Source: Paenibacillus harenae (GTDB taxonomy: Bacteria; Bacillota; Bacilli; Paenibacillales; Paenibacillaceae). Taken from it: a DNA stretch of 64,000 nucleotides. A model generated the notes under the pieces. It was not told the DNA's origin, did not search any database, and saw nothing but the letters and a program-made list of their open reading frames with translations. A program made the position numbers and the translations under genes. Position 1 is the stretch's first letter; every line of letters begins with the position of its first letter. The DNA is taken from contig NZ_JAUSST010000010.1 in the NCBI RefSeq assembly GCF_030812415.1, forward strand, positions 39,022 through 103,021. The letters are read 5' to 3'. Of this stretch, positions 16,498 through 25,504 are shown piece by piece.

Positions 16498-17889
16498 ATG
16501 AAACGATTTGTTAGTGCTCTGGCTTTCCTTCTAACATTAGCTTTGCTTCCTCTAGGCAATCCGACTGCCGAAGCTGGTGCAAAGACGACAATCATTCCTT
16601 CATTGCCTCTCACCGGCATCATCGATATCTACGATCAAAGCAACGCGGATCATTTTTACGCCTTGCACAGCGACGGTACGATTTGGATTGGCAATGGCAG
16701 CAAGCCCGCCGTAAGAGGTCCACAGGTTCCAGGCGCTATCAAAATTTCCGGAAATCTCATACTAACTTCAAACGGCGAGGTCTGGACATGGGATAAATCA
16801 GGAGATATGCCTAAGCGAATTACCGAATTGTCCGGTATTCAAAGTATAAGCTCCAATGGCCTCACTCCATCTATTAATATGGCGATGAACGACAAAGGAC
16901 AGGTATATGTATGGGGTGAAACTTGCTTAACTTCACTCATAAGACCCGACTTCCATGGTAGAGGAGGGCTATGTTTATCCGTCTACCACGACAGACCGAC
17001 TCCAGCCGATGATGAGCAAGCGCGCATACCTAAGCTCGCCATTGAGGGAGCGAAAGATATTCGAGCATCCCTGCAATATATATTGATTCTAATGGCAGAC
17101 GGCAAAACGATTAAGGTTTACGGAAATACCGAAAGTCAGACTTACGCCATGTTCGAACATGTTTCCGATGAGCCGATCGTCGACTTTGCCGGTTATGATA
17201 AGGATTACGCCGGTCACTCGACCCTTACTACGCTTCCAGATGGGAACCATATTCGTTCGAGCCAGTATGTTCAAGTAAGCCAAGGTTATGGAGGCAGCTA
17301 CAAGCTGCTTTTGCATAAAGACGGTACCGTATGGGGAAACACGATTTGGCAAGCCGATCCTATACGACGCATTACACCGCTCAAGGACATCGCCGAAGTC
17401 GCGGCAGTAGCTCTGAATAGCGGTACGGCCTTAGATAAATACGGCAAAGTATGGACGTGGGGCGATCGAAACAACATTCCGTATCAAGAGACGGAGGAGA
17501 AGGTGTTCGCCAAAGTTAACGCGAAGTCGGCACAGAAGCAAATCTCCCTCCGGATCAACGGCAAGTTCATCGCGTCCGATCCAGGCCCGATCCAAATGAA
17601 AGGTACGACCTTCGTGCCGCTTCGTTCTTCGTTCGAATCGATCGGGGCACAAATAAGCTACAACAACGGCAATGTTACCCTCTCTTACCAAAAGCAACAG
17701 CTTGCTTTCAAGGTGTACGACACCAAAGCGACGCTCGATGGCAAGAGCATTCAGATGCCAGCCGCCCCCCTCTCCTACCATGGCCGGACGTACGTGCCTC
17801 TCCGCTTCCTCGCGCAAGCTTTCGGGGCGAAGGTGCTGTGGAATAACAACATCGACGGGGTCGATATTCAATTCCCTTCCGTGAACTAA
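16498..17889 (+). CDS. Secreted RCC1-like repeat protein with C-terminal copper-amine-oxidase-N (stalk) domain, copy 2
   Basis: 463 residues, same build as the preceding gene: signal peptide ending near TAEAGA, RCC1-like units (DGTIWIGNG, NGEVWTWDK, KGQVYVWGE, DGTVWGNTI, YGKVWTWGD) and the C-terminal stalk domain (RINGKFIASDPGPIQ, GTTFVPLRSSFESIGAQISY, GRTYVPLRFLAQAFGAK). The two are highly similar at both ends and more divergent in the middle, as expected for a tandem duplication followed by divergence. An AAAGGAG site lies before the ATG at 16498. A large hairpin follows the stop. Function unknown. Confidence 0.8.
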   Translation: MKRFVSALAFLLTLALLPLGNPTAEAGAKTTIIPSLPLTGIIDIYDQSNADHFYALHSDGTIWIGNGSKPAVRGPQVPGAIKISGNLILTSNGEVWTWDKSGDMPKRITELSGIQSISSNGLTPSINMAMNDKGQVYVWGETCLTSLIRPDFHGRGGLCLSVYHDRPTPADDEQARIPKLAIEGAKDIRASLQYILILMADGKTIKVYGNTESQTYAMFEHVSDEPIVDFAGYDKDYAGHSTLTTLPDGNHIRSSQYVQVSQGYGGSYKLLLHKDGTVWGNTIWQADPIRRITPLKDIAEVAAVALNSGTALDKYGKVWTWGDRNNIPYQETEEKVFAKVNAKSAQKQISLRINGKFIASDPGPIQMKGTTFVPLRSSFESIGAQISYNNGNVTLSYQKQQLAFKVYDTKATLDGKSIQMPAAPLSYHGRTYVPLRFLAQAFGAKVLWNNNIDGVDIQFPSVN

Positions 17890-17903
17890 TCTACGCAAAG
17901 GCA

Positions 17904-17944
17904 CGGCTGCAACCATTCCTCTTGAATCGGAGTGGATGCAGCCG
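17904..17944. terminator. Hairpin between convergent genes
   Basis: Long stem with 8-bp perfect base CGGCTGCA / TGCAGCCG and an imperfect upper stem, between the convergent stops at 17889 and 17959. T runs on both sides are poor, so it may act as a weak two-way terminator. Confidence 0.5.
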
Positions 17945-17958
17945 CGGCTTATTTGTTA

Positions 17959-20184
17959 TTATGTCAGCTTAAGAACGACGATAACTTTGAACAAATCCCC
18001 GTCCGTCTCGATATCAAGACGGCCTTCATGGAGATCCACAATCGATTTGGCGATGGCTAGCCCAAGACCGGAGCCCTCCGTATGCCGAGATGTATCGCCG
18101 CGTTTGAACCGTTCAAGCAGCTCCTCGCCGTTTTCGCTATATTCGTATTTCGATACATTTTTGAACGTGATATGGACCTGATGATGATCTTCAATTCGTA
18201 TCGTAATATAAGCCCGTGAGTGTTCCAACGAATACTTCACCATATTGCCTATTAAGTTATCGAACACGCGCCATAGCTTCTGTCCGTCCACGCTCGCATA
18301 TACCGGCGTCTCAGGAGTCGATACGCGGAATTGTACCGTTGAACCTTCAATCGCATCGTCATATTCGGCGAGCGCCTGTTGCAGCAGTTGGACAAGGTCT
18401 GCCTTCGCAAGCGACAATTCGACATTGCCGCTTGCCATTTTCGACACCTCGAACAGATCGTCGATCAGCACTTTAAGCCGCTTTGATTTTTTGTCAATGA
18501 TATCGATATAGGCCAATCTCTCTTCGGTCGATACGTCCTCTGCTTTCAGTAAACCTGTGTACGTAATAATCGATGTAAGCGGCGTCCGCAGGTCGTGGCT
18601 AACGTTCGTTATGAGCTCTGTCTTCAGCCGCTCGCTCCGAGCCTGCTCATTCTGCAGCGTCCGAACGCCGCGCTTCAATACGTTAAGGTTAGCGGCGAGC
18701 CCGGTCAGCGCAGACTTGCCTGTCACTGCAAGCTCTTGCCCCGCGCTTCCGGCGGCCAATTCATTCGCAGCTTTGGCGATTCGATTGAAATACGCGACTT
18801 TGTTAACGAGCAGCAGAACGATGGGAAGGCCTATAACGACAAAAACGATGATATAGATCGTCGTGGATAACGGCTCTAATTCATACAACGTAAGGCTGCC
18901 CGCTGCGCCAAGGGCAAAAACAACCAGCAACAGAGTGACAAGCCGCGTGCCTGTGCTCTTAATAAGAAAGGCATCACTCAAACTGCTAATGGCATGAACG
19001 AAGTACGCCTTAATGCGTCTCCCCGCCTTAATCGATAACCCTTGTCGCCATTCTCGCTTGAAGTTCTCCCAATTAAGCCTCTCCGCGGCCAGCAACTGCC
19101 CTTGCACAACCGTAACGGACCAGCAAGCGGCAGCGATAACCGTTATGATCAACTGCTTCATCCCGTAGCTCCAGGGCCGGTCGAATACAGCATGGAATTG
19201 GTACGAGACAGAAAGCATCAGACCTACGGAGCTGAGGCCTGTTGCCAAGAGCAACAGCCCTTTGACATCAATAGGCAGCTTGTTGTAATAAAGCGTCCAG
19301 TTTCCTTGCTCTACTGGCAAAGCTCTAACTTTTTTGTACCGGTAGAAGCATACGAGGAGCGCGGCAATGCTAGCCATTGCATAGACTAACCATACAATCT
19401 GCTCCTGCCTATACCGATCAGCTTTGAGAACGACGGGACTGGTATTTGACACTGCGATAAGCCCATCATAAGGATCCAAAGATGGATTGATAAGGTCATG
19501 GCCCTGAATCCAGTAATGAACGGAATGGTCGGCAGGTATCGTATAGCTGGCCGTGAACACCTTGTTTTCAGCGTTCATCTCGCGGCTGGCCGATCGCTCT
19601 TGCAATACGCCAAGGCTCGTAAAGACTTTGCCGTTCACACTGTTCTTAAAGTAATATTCGAACTGCTTCTTGTAGTTGAGATATTCGCCTCGGTAATTTT
19701 CCCGCTCCTCGTAATAGCCTTCGATTCTTTGCACCTTGTTCTCCATAATCAAGGTTTTGGCATACTCTTCGTCTTTGAACACCTTGGTCGTTTCCTCTAT
19801 CCGTTGATCCCGCTCCGCCGTGTAGAATTCCATAGCTTCCTGGTTGTCGGCAGCTACCGCCTCTTCTATACGTTGCTCGTATTCGAACTTAAGATTAGCC
19901 ATCGTATCGGTCAACGTACCAAGTCCGTTGCGATACTCATTGATCTCATCCTCACTTACCGCAATAGAAGCCTTCGCATCTTCCGGCGAGATCGCATTCA
20001 ACTCGAAAAGGTTCAAATAATTCGCGAATTGCTCTAACTGGACTCGGAACTCGGGCGTGTGGTAGTAATCGCGATGCAAATAATTGCTGCCCATGGCGAT
20101 CATCGTCACCGGTCCGCTTAGGCCGAAAACGAACAATAGCGCGAAGACAAATACGATTAGTCTATTTCTCCATCTTGTATCCAA
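17959..20184 (-). CDS. Membrane sensor histidine kinase (VanS/PhoR class)
   Basis: 741 residues. One N-terminal helix, then an external region of ~240 residues rich in charged coiled-coil (TLTDTMANLKFEYEQRIEEA and on), about six membrane helices (260-480), a HAMP-like linker, HisKA with phospho-accepting His in NVSHDLRTPLTSIITYTGLL, and HATPase (FDNLIGNMVKYS, GSGLGLAIAKSIVD). It starts with TTG at 20184, inside the end of the response-regulator gene (23-base overlap), so the pair is co-translated. The large external coiled-coil plus multi-helix sensor is unusual for this class. The signal is unknown. Confidence 0.88.
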   Translation of the reverse strand: MDTRWRNRLIVFVFALLFVFGLSGPVTMIAMGSNYLHRDYYHTPEFRVQLEQFANYLNLFELNAISPEDAKASIAVSEDEINEYRNGLGTLTDTMANLKFEYEQRIEEAVAADNQEAMEFYTAERDQRIEETTKVFKDEEYAKTLIMENKVQRIEGYYEERENYRGEYLNYKKQFEYYFKNSVNGKVFTSLGVLQERSASREMNAENKVFTASYTIPADHSVHYWIQGHDLINPSLDPYDGLIAVSNTSPVVLKADRYRQEQIVWLVYAMASIAALLVCFYRYKKVRALPVEQGNWTLYYNKLPIDVKGLLLLATGLSSVGLMLSVSYQFHAVFDRPWSYGMKQLIITVIAAACWSVTVVQGQLLAAERLNWENFKREWRQGLSIKAGRRIKAYFVHAISSLSDAFLIKSTGTRLVTLLLVVFALGAAGSLTLYELEPLSTTIYIIVFVVIGLPIVLLLVNKVAYFNRIAKAANELAAGSAGQELAVTGKSALTGLAANLNVLKRGVRTLQNEQARSERLKTELITNVSHDLRTPLTSIITYTGLLKAEDVSTEERLAYIDIIDKKSKRLKVLIDDLFEVSKMASGNVELSLAKADLVQLLQQALAEYDDAIEGSTVQFRVSTPETPVYASVDGQKLWRVFDNLIGNMVKYSLEHSRAYITIRIEDHHQVHITFKNVSKYEYSENGEELLERFKRGDTSRHTEGSGLGLAIAKSIVDLHEGRLDIETDGDLFKVIVVLKLT

Positions 20185-20854
20185 TTCCCCACACCACCTT
20201 CAAATATCTCGGATTTTTGGGATCGATCTCGATCTTTTCGCGGATTTTGCGTATATGGACGGCAACGGTATTTTCAGCGTTGTAGCCCTGCTCTTTCCAT
20301 ACACGCTCGTATATTTCGTTAATGGAGAACACCCGCCCGGCATTCGTCATTAGCAGGTCCACAATCTTATATTCAATGGGCGTAAGCTTGACCGGCTCTC
20401 CATTGACCGTCACTTCCTTAGCCGACTTGTCCAGGCCAAGCCCGTTCAAGTCTATCGCTTTACGCAGGCCCTCGTAAGAACCTAAATTCACATACCTTCG
20501 CAACAGCGACTTTACGCGGGCTACAAGCTCCATCGGATTAAACGGCTTTGTGACGTAGTCGTCCGCCCCGACGTGAAGACCAAGTATTTTGTCGACGTCC
20601 TCGCTCTTGGCGCTTAAGATGAGAATCGGAATGTTCTTTTTCTCGCGAATTTTGTATGTAGCGGCTATACCGTCAAGCCTGGGCATCATCACATCCAGAA
20701 TGATGAGATGGATGGGCTGGCTATTAACGATGTCCAGCGCTTCCAATCCGTCCTTTGCCTTCAGCACCGCCACGCCTTCGTTCTTCAAATATATTTCGAT
20801 CGCATCGCGTATTTCCTGATCATCGTCCACGACTAACACAACGTACTGTTCCAT
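20162..20854 (-). CDS. OmpR/PhoB-family response regulator
   Basis: 230 residues. The receiver domain has the acidic triad at 9-12 (VVDDDQE), phospho-acceptor Asp54 in LIILDVMMPRLDG and Lys103 in YVTKPF. The C-terminal winged helix is OmpR-type (VNGEPVKLTPIEYKIVDLL, NTVAVHIRKIREKIEIDPKNPRYLKVVWGIGYKME). The ATG at 20854 has GCGGGGGAAAG upstream and is preferred over an in-frame start 13 codons earlier. Partner of the overlapping kinase gene. Direct repeats ATTAAGAA upstream may be its own binding site. Confidence 0.93.
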   Translation of the reverse strand: MEQYVVLVVDDDQEIRDAIEIYLKNEGVAVLKAKDGLEALDIVNSQPIHLIILDVMMPRLDGIAATYKIREKKNIPILILSAKSEDVDKILGLHVGADDYVTKPFNPMELVARVKSLLRRYVNLGSYEGLRKAIDLNGLGLDKSAKEVTVNGEPVKLTPIEYKIVDLLMTNAGRVFSINEIYERVWKEQGYNAENTVAVHIRKIREKIEIDPKNPRYLKVVWGIGYKMEK

Positions 20855-20913
20855 GCTTTCCCCCGCTTTCACCGCAGCTATTCCTTTTCCCATATTTTAA
20901 TAGTAAACGACAA

Positions 20914-20955
20914 TTCTTAATATCCTTTCACGATAATTATGAAGAACTTCTTAAT
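20914..20955 (-). promoter_or_regulatory. Direct repeats upstream of the response-regulator gene
   Basis: Minus-strand ATTAAGAA occurs exactly at 20914-20921 and 20948-20955, 34 bp apart. Similar TTAAGA sequences recur before the small gene to the right (21351-21367). OmpR-family regulators bind direct repeats, so autoregulation is possible. Confidence 0.3.
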
Positions 20956-20989
20956 TTATCGGCGATGTCCCCTTGACCATGCGAAGCAT

Positions 20990-21019
20990 AAAAAAACCGC
21001 CTCAATAGGAGACGGTTTT
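20990..21019 (-). terminator. Terminator of the small unknown gene
   Basis: Minus-strand AAAACCG / CGGTTTT stem with a T run of seven; the left arm overlaps the end of the coding region of the 94-residue gene. Confidence 0.7.
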
Positions 21020-21286
21020 CTTCTCTTTCGCTTTGCCGGGAGCGGAGGCCGCACCGGCTAATGCGAGCGAAGCATGCACGGTCAGTCTTTTGACACTTGT
21101 TCGCAGTTCTTCCGTCGGCTCCTTCAGCAGAAGGCAACCCCGGCTTAACTCGATTAACGCCGTTTTCGCCGCTTCTTCCGCAAGCCGTTGATTTTGCAAT
21201 ATATAATAAGCAATTTGATAGGCGTACAGCTCCTGCTCTCTTAACAGGTCAATCTTCTGACGGACCGCAATCGCCAATTTCTTCAC
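21002..21286 (-). CDS. Small conserved-looking protein of unknown function
   Basis: 94 residues, GTG start at 21284-21286 with GAGG a few bases upstream. It is predicted helical and soluble: LLREQELYAYQIAYYILQNQ, RLAEEAAKTALIELSRG, then ELRTSVKRLTVHASLAL and a basic tail. The helical pattern recalls sigma-factor region 2 fragments, but no DNA-melting or -10 recognition motif is present, so I do not call it a sigma factor. It has its own terminator and an inverted repeat (21362-21380) upstream, which supports a real transcription unit beside the two-component genes. Confidence 0.6.
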   Translation of the reverse strand: MKKLAIAVRQKIDLLREQELYAYQIAYYILQNQRLAEEAAKTALIELSRGCLLLKEPTEELRTSVKRLTVHASLALAGAASAPGKAKEKKTVSY

Positions 21287-21361
21287 ACATCCTCGCCTTG
21301 CCGTGTCGGCACTTCAGCTTTCTCACCCTTTCGTTATTGTAAATGGAAAATCTTAATTTTT

Positions 21362-21380
21362 CTTAAACATTTTGTTTAAG
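21362..21380 (-). promoter_or_regulatory. Inverted repeat upstream of the small unknown gene
   Basis: CTTAAAC-N5-GTTTAAG, a perfect 7-bp dyad without a T run, about 75 bases before the GTG start. Candidate operator. Confidence 0.3.
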
Positions 21381-21395
21381 ATCTCCTTAATAAAG

Positions 21396-21437
21396 CAAAA
21401 AGACGCCAATCGAATGACTCGTTTCGATGGACGCCTT
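21396..21437 (-). terminator. Terminator of the second sugar-transport operon
   Basis: Minus-strand 15-bp stem with one mismatch and two G-U pairs (AAGGCGTCCATCGAA / TTCGATTGGCGTCTT) followed by five T, just after the AraC-type regulator stop. Confidence 0.75.
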
Positions 21438-21453
21438 CATCTATTGGAACTCG

Positions 21454-22635
21454 CTATTCCGTCTGCGCCGCATGTTCGCCTTTCTGCCTGAACTCCGATG
21501 GCGTCTCCCCGTATTTCTTGCGGAATAGCTGGGAGAAGTGACGAATGTCCTGATAACCGATGCGCTCCGCCACGTCGGCCAGCTTCAGCTTGGGATTAAG
21601 CAGCATCTGCTTCGCTTGCTCCATGCGCAATCCGATCACGTATTCCTTGAAACCGAGACCCGTCTTCTGCTTGAACAGCTGGCTGAAGTACACGGGATTG
21701 AGATAGACGATGGAGGCTACCTTCTCCAGCGACAGATCGGCATGGTAATGAGTGCGAATATATTGCTGAGCTACCTCGATGGCTTGATCGCCCCCGCTGG
21801 CATAATGCTCGTATACCTGCGTCGAGGAAGCCTGCCTCATCCGATGCACCTCGGCCGGAATCGCGTTCACATCCGCGATTAATTCCGTATGCATGATCTG
21901 GAACGGAACTCTTAAGTACTTGATCAGATGCGAGCGCAAGTCTTCAAGCAGGGCGGCAAGCGATTGCCCCTCTCTGAGCGTAATAAGCCCAAGCAAGCTT
22001 TTGTTGTCATGAATGGTAACGAAACCCGTACCATGGCGGCCAATCAGCTCGCCAAGCACGTTCTCGATAATGAAATGCTCTAGATGGACAACCTTCTCGC
22101 TATCCATCTTCACCATAATGAGATGGAAGCGAGGATGGCTCTCCATGAACGGGCCTACATCGATCCGTCCAATATCGAGCCCCGATGCCCAGCGCTGGAA
22201 TACGGCCTCGCGCAAATATTTACGGTTCGCCTTCAGAAGCTCGGCCTCTTGGGATAGTTCCTGCTCGCGCGTAATTTCCTCGCCCAGCTTCTCGATCATC
22301 TCGATCACGATTTCTTTGCCGATCGGCTTGAGCAAATAGTTCTTAGCGCCGAGCTGGACCGCTTCCTGCGCATAAGCGAATTCCGAATGGGCCGAGATGA
22401 CGACCCACTTCATATGCGAATAACTGTCCGCCGTCAGCTTCATCAGCTCCAGCCCCGACATGCCCGGCATCAAAATATCGGTCAGCACAATATCGATCCG
22501 GTCGCTGCGCAGCCGCATTACCGCTTCTTCCGGATTGCTTGCCAGAAATATGCGGTAGTCGGAAAAATGGTTCTCAAGCGTCCGCTTGATCCCCTCCCGT
22601 ATTACCTTCTCATCGTCAACGATTAGTATGTTCAT
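21454..22635 (-). CDS. YesN-type response regulator (receiver plus AraC DNA-binding domain)
   Basis: 393 residues. Receiver domain with DDE at 7-9, Asp53 in VLTDILMPGMSG and Lys in YLLKPIGKE. A middle region of ~150 residues resembles the YesN linker. The C-terminal AraC/XylS double helix-turn-helix reads SLEKVASIVYLNPVYFSQLFKQKTG and KLADVAERIGYQDIRHFSQLFRKKYGETPSEFR. The ATG at 22635 lies in the last codons of the kinase gene (20-base overlap) with GGAAGGAGG upstream. Such regulators control the sugar ABC operon next to them; here they close the same operon. Confidence 0.93.
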   Translation of the reverse strand: MNILIVDDEKVIREGIKRTLENHFSDYRIFLASNPEEAVMRLRSDRIDIVLTDILMPGMSGLELMKLTADSYSHMKWVVISAHSEFAYAQEAVQLGAKNYLLKPIGKEIVIEMIEKLGEEITREQELSQEAELLKANRKYLREAVFQRWASGLDIGRIDVGPFMESHPRFHLIMVKMDSEKVVHLEHFIIENVLGELIGRHGTGFVTIHDNKSLLGLITLREGQSLAALLEDLRSHLIKYLRVPFQIMHTELIADVNAIPAEVHRMRQASSTQVYEHYASGGDQAIEVAQQYIRTHYHADLSLEKVASIVYLNPVYFSQLFKQKTGLGFKEYVIGLRMEQAKQMLLNPKLKLADVAERIGYQDIRHFSQLFRKKYGETPSEFRQKGEHAAQTE

Positions 22636-24490
22636 GTATGCATCCTCCTTCCTGAAAGACCGGAAGCGGCATGACGATTACGACCGTCGTCCCTTCCCCC
22701 TGTACGCTCTCGATGCGCAATCCGTAACTCTCGCCAAACATAATGACGAGTCTATGATGGACGTTCGGCAGTCCGATTCCTCGTCTTGCCGGTGCCGTTC
22801 CCGGTTCACTCTGCGCGTTTCTTCCGAACACCGGCTCTTTAATTAACCGTCTTATATGTTCAAGCGTCTCCTCGCTCATTCCTATTCCGTTGTCGGCTAC
22901 GACGATGCGCAGCTCTCTCGCCTCCTCGTCCGCCTCCGCGTATACCCGCAGAATGCCCGGACGATCCAAATCCATCGGTTCAAGACCGCTCTTCACCGCA
23001 TTCTCGATAATCGGCTGCAGCGTCATCTTCGGCATCGGCGCGTCGAGCCACCGATCCTCGACATCGATCCCCGTCGTCACTCTACCCTCGAGCCGATTCT
23101 CGATAATCGTCATATAATGACGCATCTGGTCAAGCTCCTGCCGAAGCGTCGTCTTCGACGCTTCCTCCCAGTGGCTGCTGTAGCGGAACATCTGGGACAG
23201 AGACAGGATAACGCGTCCCAGACGGTCGTTCTCCCGTTCATCCAACATCCAATAAATCATATCCAGCGTGTTATATAGAAAATGCGGATTCACCTGCGAT
23301 TGCAGCGCCTGCAGCTCCGCATTCTTCTCGCTAATGGACGAAAGCGTAATACGGTCGATCAATTCGTCCATTCGCAGCACCATCCGATTAAAGGACGATA
23401 CGAGACTGTTAATCTCCTCGTACGAATTGACGTTGACCGCGCCGCGGAAATTACCCATCTCCACCTGCTTCATCTCGCGAATGAGCAGCTTGAGCGGCTT
23501 TGCGATATTGCGCGAGATCAGGCTTGCCAGCACGGTGGAAAGCACGATGACGGCGGCAATGACGATCAGCAAATATAGCCTAGTCTGCGCAAGCTCCGCG
23601 CTAATATCCGCCTTCGGAGTCAGTCCGAATACGGTCCAGTTAGCCATCGCCGCATTCGCCGATACAATAAGCTGATCGGTCCGATTGTCGACGATAATCT
23701 CGTTTCCGCTCGGCCTAGGAAGCCCTTCAAAGGACGGATACTCCTTCTCCATATTGTGGGCTGTGGGAATGCCGGGATCGGTCGTCGCAATGACGCGATT
23801 ATCGGGATCCACGATATAGACTCTACTGTTCGGACTGATCGTGACGTTCGACAAGGCCGACAGAATCGGCTTCGGGTCGGTCTCGATCAGAACGACGCCA
23901 ATCGGCTTGTAATTGTTGAAATCGTAAAGCTGGCGTCCGAATACAAATACGGTATCCTGCTGCAAAATACTGTTGATTAAAGATCCTTCCGACAGCCCTA
24001 GCCATACCATCCTCCCGTTCGATTCGACGAGCTTCCGGTACCATTCGGCCGAGCTGTAGTTGCGATCGACGATGCCGGCAAAGCGCCGCTCATAGCTGTA
24101 TACCTTGCCTCTTGTCGATATAATATGAATGCCGATAATATCATCCCGCGAGTAATACGTTGCTCCGAGAAGGTTCGTAATCGCCCGCTCGCTTATGAAG
24201 CCGACCTCTCCATCAACCTCTTCGCGATCCTTCTCCATCACAAGCCGCAGCAGCTCGGAGTTGCTGCTCAGCGACTTCGTGACACTATCGTAGCCCTCCA
24301 GCAGCAGATCGAAGAGCCCCGCCGTCTGGGAAATGTTTTTTTCGGCGAGGTCGCTGATTTTGGAATGTATGATTTGAGTTGTCTTCTGATAATAGAGCAC
24401 GCACACGAGAATGAGGAGCGTCATCGTCGAAATCAGAAATAACAGAAACAGCCGGCTTCGAATCGAATGCCGGTTCCACCTTCGCAACAC
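22616..24490 (-). CDS. YesM-type sensor histidine kinase
   Basis: 624 residues. N-terminal membrane helix (LFLLFLISTMTLLILVCVLYY), an external Cache-like sensor of ~260 residues, a second helix (LYLLIVIAAVIVLSTVLASL), HAMP (RNIAKPLKLLIREMKQVEMGNF), and the His_kinase/YesM domain with phospho-His in LQSQVNPHFLYNTLDMIYWML. The ATPase follows (LQPIIENAVKSGL, VADNGIGMSEE, RRGIGLPNVHHRL). The expected KHG in the N box appears as KSG, a small deviation. GTG start at 24490 with GGGGGAG upstream; TTG 24487 is an alternative. It lies 110 bases after the permease gene on the same strand. Confidence 0.92.
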   Translation of the reverse strand: MLRRWNRHSIRSRLFLLFLISTMTLLILVCVLYYQKTTQIIHSKISDLAEKNISQTAGLFDLLLEGYDSVTKSLSSNSELLRLVMEKDREEVDGEVGFISERAITNLLGATYYSRDDIIGIHIISTRGKVYSYERRFAGIVDRNYSSAEWYRKLVESNGRMVWLGLSEGSLINSILQQDTVFVFGRQLYDFNNYKPIGVVLIETDPKPILSALSNVTISPNSRVYIVDPDNRVIATTDPGIPTAHNMEKEYPSFEGLPRPSGNEIIVDNRTDQLIVSANAAMANWTVFGLTPKADISAELAQTRLYLLIVIAAVIVLSTVLASLISRNIAKPLKLLIREMKQVEMGNFRGAVNVNSYEEINSLVSSFNRMVLRMDELIDRITLSSISEKNAELQALQSQVNPHFLYNTLDMIYWMLDERENDRLGRVILSLSQMFRYSSHWEEASKTTLRQELDQMRHYMTIIENRLEGRVTTGIDVEDRWLDAPMPKMTLQPIIENAVKSGLEPMDLDRPGILRVYAEADEEARELRIVVADNGIGMSEETLEHIRRLIKEPVFGRNAQSEPGTAPARRGIGLPNVHHRLVIMFGESYGLRIESVQGEGTTVVIVMPLPVFQEGGCIHEHTNR

Positions 24491-24601
24491 GTCCGCTCCC
24501 CCTTCACCCTAATTTATGTCCACCGTATTGTAGCACAAAAGCCGCACAGCTTGTGCAGCTTAGGCGCCTGTTCGTAAACGGCAAAAAAACGGCAAAGGGA
24601 A

Positions 24602-25486
24602 TTAACCCTTCACCGCGCCCGCCACCATGCCCTTCGTGATTTTGTCGGCAAGGAGGAAGTAGATAATAATAACCGGCAACGCGCCCAGTACGAGGAACGC
24701 TCCGATTGCACCGTAATTGACGGAGTACTGGCTGACGAAGCTGTTTACGCCGAACGGCAGCGTCTTGAGCGCTTCGGACGAGATGAAGGTCGATGCCAAG
24801 ATGTACTCGTTCCAGATGTTGATGAACGTAAGAATACATACCGTCATCATCGGCGGGACCGATACCGGCAGGATGATATTCCAGAAGATACGGAACACGC
24901 CCGCTCCGTCCACGACGGCCGATTCCTCGATCTCATGAGGGATTGTTCTCATGAAGCCGCTTAGGATGAACACCGCAATCGGCGTCTGGAATGCGATGTA
25001 CGGCAGAATAATAGACGCATGCGTATTCAGAATGTTGATGTTTTTGAAAATCAACATCAGCGGAAGCAGCGTCGCCTGCATCGGAATCATCATCCCGATC
25101 AGGAAGACCAGCATAACGGCCGGCCCGTACTTCCAGCGGAAGCGGCTGATCGCGAACGATACGAGCGAGGCTAACAGCAATACCCCCACCATCGTAATCG
25201 TCGTGACGAACAAGCTGTTGTACAAATATTTGAAGTAATTGCCCGACTCGACCGCGTTGGTGAAGTTCACCCACTGCGGCGATGCCGGAAGGGCGAAGAA
25301 CCTGCCCGCTAATATTTCTTCATTGCTTTTAAGCGAATATATGGCTAGCCAGAGGAGCGGATACAGCTGGGTTACGAGCAGAACGCCGAACAAAATATAC
25401 GATGCTATTTTGCCGATTCCCCATCGCCCTTTCCCTCTCACTCTCGCCTGCGGCTTAATTGCGCCGGCCCCGATTGACTGACTCAT
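24602..25486 (-). CDS. Carbohydrate ABC transporter permease, MalG type (second system)
   Basis: 294 residues with six membrane helices (IASYILFGVLLVTQLYPLLWLAIYSL first) and EAA loop HEIEESAVVDGAGVFRIFWNIILPV; the C-terminus is LADKITKGMVAGAVKG. ATG at 25486, 18 bases after the stop of the partner permease. It belongs to the five-gene operon binding protein - permease - permease - kinase - regulator. The substrate cannot be read from sequence and no hydrolase accompanies it. Confidence 0.93.
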   Translation of the reverse strand: MSQSIGAGAIKPQARVRGKGRWGIGKIASYILFGVLLVTQLYPLLWLAIYSLKSNEEILAGRFFALPASPQWVNFTNAVESGNYFKYLYNSLFVTTITMVGVLLLASLVSFAISRFRWKYGPAVMLVFLIGMMIPMQATLLPLMLIFKNINILNTHASIILPYIAFQTPIAVFILSGFMRTIPHEIEESAVVDGAGVFRIFWNIILPVSVPPMMTVCILTFINIWNEYILASTFISSEALKTLPFGVNSFVSQYSVNYGAIGAFLVLGALPVIIIYFLLADKITKGMVAGAVKG

Positions 25487-25504
25487 GGTTGTTCCCCCCT
25501 TGCG

